From assembly GCA_021157985.1 (NCBI GenBank), contig JAGGVM010000153.1:1-7511 (forward strand): a DNA stretch of 7,511 nt, written 5' to 3'. The DNA is from Nitrososphaerota archaeon (GTDB taxonomy: Archaea; Thermoproteota; Nitrososphaeria_A; Caldarchaeales; Wolframiiraptoraceae). This document shows, one piece after another, positions 5,322 to 7,511 of this stretch. Position 1 is the stretch's first letter. Every line of letters starts with the position of its first letter. Made by a program: the position numbers and the translations under genes. The notes beneath the pieces were generated by a model. It was not told the DNA's origin and made no database searches. It saw only the letters and a list, made by a program, of their open reading frames with translations.

Positions 5322-6470
5322 TTGAAGATCGATGTTGATTTCGTCGCATCCATGGCTCAGAAGCTCGTAAGAATAAACTCCGAAAACCCGCCGGGAAGAG
5401 AGCTGGAGATTGCGAGCTTCGTAGCTGAAAGGCTTTCAGAGCTCGGGCTCAAGGCCAGGGTCGATAGATTCGAGGATCGAGCGAACGCCGTCGGATCGAT
5501 CAGGTGGAGCGATGGAAAAACCCTCCTACTCCTGACCCATTTAGACACCGTTCCAGCCGGAAGCCGGGAGAACTGGCGAAACCCACCCTTCGACGGAATA
5601 ATACGCGGTGGAAGGGTTTACGGACGGGGAGCGGCGGATGCAAAAGGCTCCCTGGCCTCGATGCTGGGAACGTTGAAGTCGATTTCGGACTCGGGGATGG
5701 AGCTTAGAGGTCAGCTCGTCGTGGCGGCGGTCGCGGACGGCGAGGGTAAGTCGAGGGGCGTGAAGAGGCTTTTATCGAGGGGGATGAAGGCAGATTACGC
5801 GGTCGTCGGAGAGCCCACGGAGCTCCTGGTCTGCACAGCGAATAAGGGGAGATTAACTGTCTCAGCGAGATTCCTTGGAAAACCCGCTCACCCGAGCTCT
5901 CCGAAGCCTGCTTCGAACCCGATCCAAGCGGCGATGGAATTTCTCCTGAAGATTGATGAAGAGCTTGTTGAAAATCTTCCAAGTCACCCCATCCTAGGGC
6001 GGGCCACGATCGCTCCGACGATCATTCGAGGAGGATTAGCTGACAACGTCATCCCCGATGAAGTCGAAGTGACCTTGGATCGAAGAGTTCTTCCCGGAGA
6101 GGAACTTGAAGCCGTAATGAAGCCGATAAGGAAAATCGCGGAAGAGGCTGCGGAGAAAACGAAGATTGATTTCGAGGTCGCGATAAGGAAGTGGATACCT
6201 CCAGCCGAGTCCGATTCGGAGACAGAAATCGCTAAGATCGCCGTAAAAGCGGTTTCGGATAAGATCGGGAGAAAAGTGAAGCCCGCAGGATTCGCTGGAA
6301 CGAGTGATACGGTCTTTTTAGTTCACGCGGGGATTCCAACGATCATTCTTGGCCCGGGAAGCCTCGAGCAGGCTCATAGCCCCGATGAATGGATCTCGGT
6401 AAGCGAGCTCGCCGACGCCGCCGAGATCTACGCCTCTATAATCGCGAAAGTCTTGGGGAGAAAGACTTAA
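5322..6470 (+). CDS. M20 family (ArgE/DapE/ACY1-like) metallohydrolase homologue with an altered catalytic motif
   Basis: M20 enzymes hydrolyse N-acyl amino acids or small peptides (ArgE, DapE, LysK) with a two-zinc site. The 382-aa protein has the two-domain layout: catalytic residues 1-175 and about 290-382, with a dimerisation domain between. Visible are H73 and D75 in LLTHLDTVPAG, bridging D106 in GRGAADAKG, E164 in VVGEPTE, lid-domain H190 in GKPAHPSSP, and H352 in LEQAHSPDEW. Where the family has D-E-E (general-base Glu then zinc-ligand Glu), this protein has D139-G140-E141, so the base position is Gly. It may be inactive, use another base, or act on an unusual substrate. The TTG start follows an in-frame TGA closely (5310-5312) and has no SD; the ATG at residue 11 is an alternative. 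No biosynthetic neighbours indicate the substrate. The gene ends in a stop-to-stop overlap with the beta-helix gene. Confidence 0.85.
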   Translation: MKIDVDFVASMAQKLVRINSENPPGRELEIASFVAERLSELGLKARVDRFEDRANAVGSIRWSDGKTLLLLTHLDTVPAGSRENWRNPPFDGIIRGGRVYGRGAADAKGSLASMLGTLKSISDSGMELRGQLVVAAVADGEGKSRGVKRLLSRGMKADYAVVGEPTELLVCTANKGRLTVSARFLGKPAHPSSPKPASNPIQAAMEFLLKIDEELVENLPSHPILGRATIAPTIIRGGLADNVIPDEVEVTLDRRVLPGEELEAVMKPIRKIAEEAAEKTKIDFEVAIRKWIPPAESDSETEIAKIAVKAVSDKIGRKVKPAGFAGTSDTVFLVHAGIPTIILGPGSLEQAHSPDEWISVSELADAAEIYASIIAKVLGRKT

Positions 6471-7162
6471 CGGCTTTCATAGGCCCTCTTCTTCTCCTCG
6501 TATTCCTCTCTCCGCATCCTGAACCTCGCTGGAATGCCTACGACTACACTGTCAGCTGGGACATCCCTCGTGACGACCGCTCCCGCCGCCACGACAGAGT
6601 TCTCCCCCACCTCTATTCCCGCCATGAGAATCGCTCCCGCCCCGATCACCGCACCCCTCCTTATCTTAACGCCTACAAGCTTTCTGCTGACCGGATATAG
6701 GTCGTTCGTGACCACCACGTTAGGGCCTATGAAGACGTCGTCCTCGACCACGGTTAGATGAGGCAAGTAAACTCTCGACTGAATATTCACGTTCGAGCCT
6801 ATCTCGACCCTCCCATCGAGCTGGCTGTAGCTCCCTATCCTGCTATTGGCGCCTATCCTAGAATATTCGCGGATCATCACTCCGTGCCCCGTCTCAACCC
6901 CGCCCTCGATCTCGACCTCCTCGTAGATTATCGAGTGGCTTCTTATGATGCAGTGGGGGCCTATCTTCGCTCCCGCGCTCATCTCGTCGAGCTCCTCGAC
7001 GCTTTTGGGAAGCTTGAGAAGCTTGCTTCGCTTCGGGTATCCGACGTAAACCAAGTTATCGATCACTGTTCCCTCTCCTATCACGGAGCTCCCCAAAATA
7101 ACCGACATCCCTATGGCGTTCCCCCGGACCACGGCCTTCCGCGAAATGAAGCCTATCATCAT
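6467..7162 (-). CDS. Left-handed beta-helix (hexapeptide repeat) acyltransferase, WbpD-like
   Basis: This 231-aa protein consists almost wholly of hexapeptide repeats, from VVRGNAIGMSVILGSSVIG to VVAAGAVVTRDVPADSVVVG, so it should form a trimeric beta-helix that moves an acetyl or acyl group from CoA to a sugar or sugar nucleotide. TGHGVMIRE (91-99) carries a candidate catalytic His, H93. DDVFIGPNVVVTNDLYP (141-157) is the signature of sugar-nucleotide N-acetyltransferases such as WbpD. GIPARFRMRR is the usual end of the helix and is followed by a charged tail. A 30-residue loop (about 36-66, with YVGYPKRSKLL) interrupts the first coils. The substrate is unknown; a role in surface polysaccharide or glycoprotein sugars is inferred. 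The ATGATG start has a TATA-like box 26 nt upstream and no SD, suggesting leaderless translation. Convergent with the M20 gene, divergent from glycerate kinase. Confidence 0.85.
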   Translation of the reverse strand: MMIGFISRKAVVRGNAIGMSVILGSSVIGEGTVIDNLVYVGYPKRSKLLKLPKSVEELDEMSAGAKIGPHCIIRSHSIIYEEVEIEGGVETGHGVMIREYSRIGANSRIGSYSQLDGRVEIGSNVNIQSRVYLPHLTVVEDDVFIGPNVVVTNDLYPVSRKLVGVKIRRGAVIGAGAILMAGIEVGENSVVAAGAVVTRDVPADSVVVGIPARFRMRREEYEEKKRAYESR

Positions 7163-7182
7163 CGCGTATCCACGCCGTCCGC

Positions 7183-7193
7183 AATACTTATTT
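7183..7193. promoter_or_regulatory. Shared TATA-like element between the acyltransferase and glycerate kinase genes
   Basis: The plus strand reads AATACTTATTT; the minus strand AAATAAGTATT. The centre near 7188 lies 26 nt from the minus-strand ATG at 7162 and 31 nt from the plus-strand ATG at 7219. The 56-bp gap holds no other AT-rich box, so one element seems to serve both directions. Neither gene has an SD. Confidence 0.45.
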
Positions 7194-7218
7194 CTACTGA
7201 AAACGCTGGATCACCGAT

Positions 7219-7511
7219 ATGTCTCCGCATCTGATAAAGAACTTCGATGAACTCGTGGCCATGAGAAAGGGGAGAGAAGCAACGCTGAGAAGGGCTGTTT
7301 TAGAGGCAGCTGAAGCGGGGGTCAAAGCGGTTATGCCCGAGAACTTCATGAAGAAGCTTCGCGTCTCGGGAAGAGTTCTGAGGGTTGACGGCGCCGTGAA
7401 AATAGATTTACGTAGATTCGATGAGATCGTGGTGCTCGGAGCCGGTAAAGCGAGCATAGGCATGGCCAAGTACGTTGAGAAAATTCTCCGCGGCAGGATC
7501 TCCGGAGGAGC
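7219..7511 (+). CDS. gck: Glycerate 2-kinase (GckA/MOFRL family), N-terminal part, cut by window edge
   Basis: The frame is open from the ATG at 7219 to the window end (97 codons and two bases). The family phosphorylates D-glycerate to 2-phosphoglycerate with ATP, feeding it into lower glycolysis, for example in the non-phosphorylating Entner-Doudoroff routes of archaea. The visible part is the start of the N-terminal DUF4147 domain: a helix at about 20-38 (TLRRAVLEAAEAGVKAVMP), a beta hairpin (LRVSGRVLRVDGAVKIDL), then FDEIVVLGAGKASIGMAKYV (67-86), the characteristic GAGKA nucleotide-type loop, and IL.GRISGG at the edge. The MOFRL C-terminal domain is outside the window. Start choice: the ATG at 7219 matches the TATA distance, leaving a leader of about 6 nt; an in-frame ATG at 7261 would lose conserved N-terminal helix. 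It diverges from the acyltransferase gene. Confidence 0.85.
   Translation, partial: MSPHLIKNFDELVAMRKGREATLRRAVLEAAEAGVKAVMPENFMKKLRVSGRVLRVDGAVKIDLRRFDEIVVLGAGKASIGMAKYVEKILRGRISGG

Noticed and set aside
7209..7215. GATCACC just before the glycerate kinase ATG
   Set aside because: It matches the anti-SD of 16S rRNA rather than an SD, so it cannot pair with the ribosome in the needed sense. Treated as coincidence.
6758..7234. 158-codon open frame on the plus strand
   Set aside because: It is antisense to the hexapeptide-repeat gene, and the repeats there force the pattern in the opposite strand. It also overlaps the real glycerate kinase start.
1..7511. CRISPR array, insertion sequence, integrase site or defence system
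   Set aside because: No regularly spaced repeats, transposase, terminal inverted repeats or tRNA-linked attachment site are visible. Gene content is mostly housekeeping.

Overview
The window is archaeal. It carries transcription factor B, translation initiation factor aIF1, an Ard1-type N-terminal acetyltransferase and an archaeal-style glycerate 2-kinase. Most genes have a BRE/TATA-like box at a distance that puts the transcript start at or close to the start codon, and several genes seem to have leaderless or nearly leaderless mRNAs. Others have clear Shine-Dalgarno (SD) sequences (aIF1, tfb and the 105-aa gene). The moderately high GC content, frequent AGG/AGA arginine codons and charge-rich proteins fit a thermophilic member of the TACK or crenarchaeal side. 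I cannot name the genus from sequence alone.

Layout from left to right. Positions 1-414 (-) hold the N-terminal part of a membrane protein that looks like an archaeal site-2 protease, cut by the window edge. A 138-bp divergent promoter region rich in small palindromes follows, then the Ard1-type acetyltransferase (553-1047, +). Convergent to it is a two-gene minus-strand unit: a sugar-phosphate nucleotidyltransferase (1378-2100) whose last codons overlap an unrecognised 105-aa gene (1071-1388). A 248-bp AT-rich gap contains the nucleotidyltransferase promoter, a T-tract and a possible 47-aa ORF. Cysteinyl-tRNA synthetase (2349-3788, -) and transcription factor B (3907-4842, +) diverge from a shared promoter region. 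aIF1 (4863-5171, -) converges on tfb. An M20 deacylase/peptidase-like gene (5322-6470, +) diverges from aIF1 and ends in a 4-bp stop-to-stop overlap with a left-handed beta-helix acyltransferase (6467-7162, -). The start of a glycerate 2-kinase gene (7219 onward, +) runs off the right edge.

Functionally this is mostly core information processing (CysRS, TFB, aIF1, N-terminal acetylation), interleaved with surface-sugar metabolism (nucleotidyltransferase, beta-helix acyltransferase) and small-molecule metabolism (M20 enzyme, glycerate kinase). Nearly every gene is separately transcribed, and strands alternate. The only evident operon is the nucleotidyltransferase/105-aa pair.

I found no mobile element, CRISPR array, RNA gene or defence system, and no convincing new multi-gene system. 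The points most worth a second look are the M20 protein with glycine where the family has its catalytic glutamate, the unrecognised 105-aa coupled gene, the 47-aa ORF after cysS, and the palindrome-rich and shared-TATA divergent promoters.
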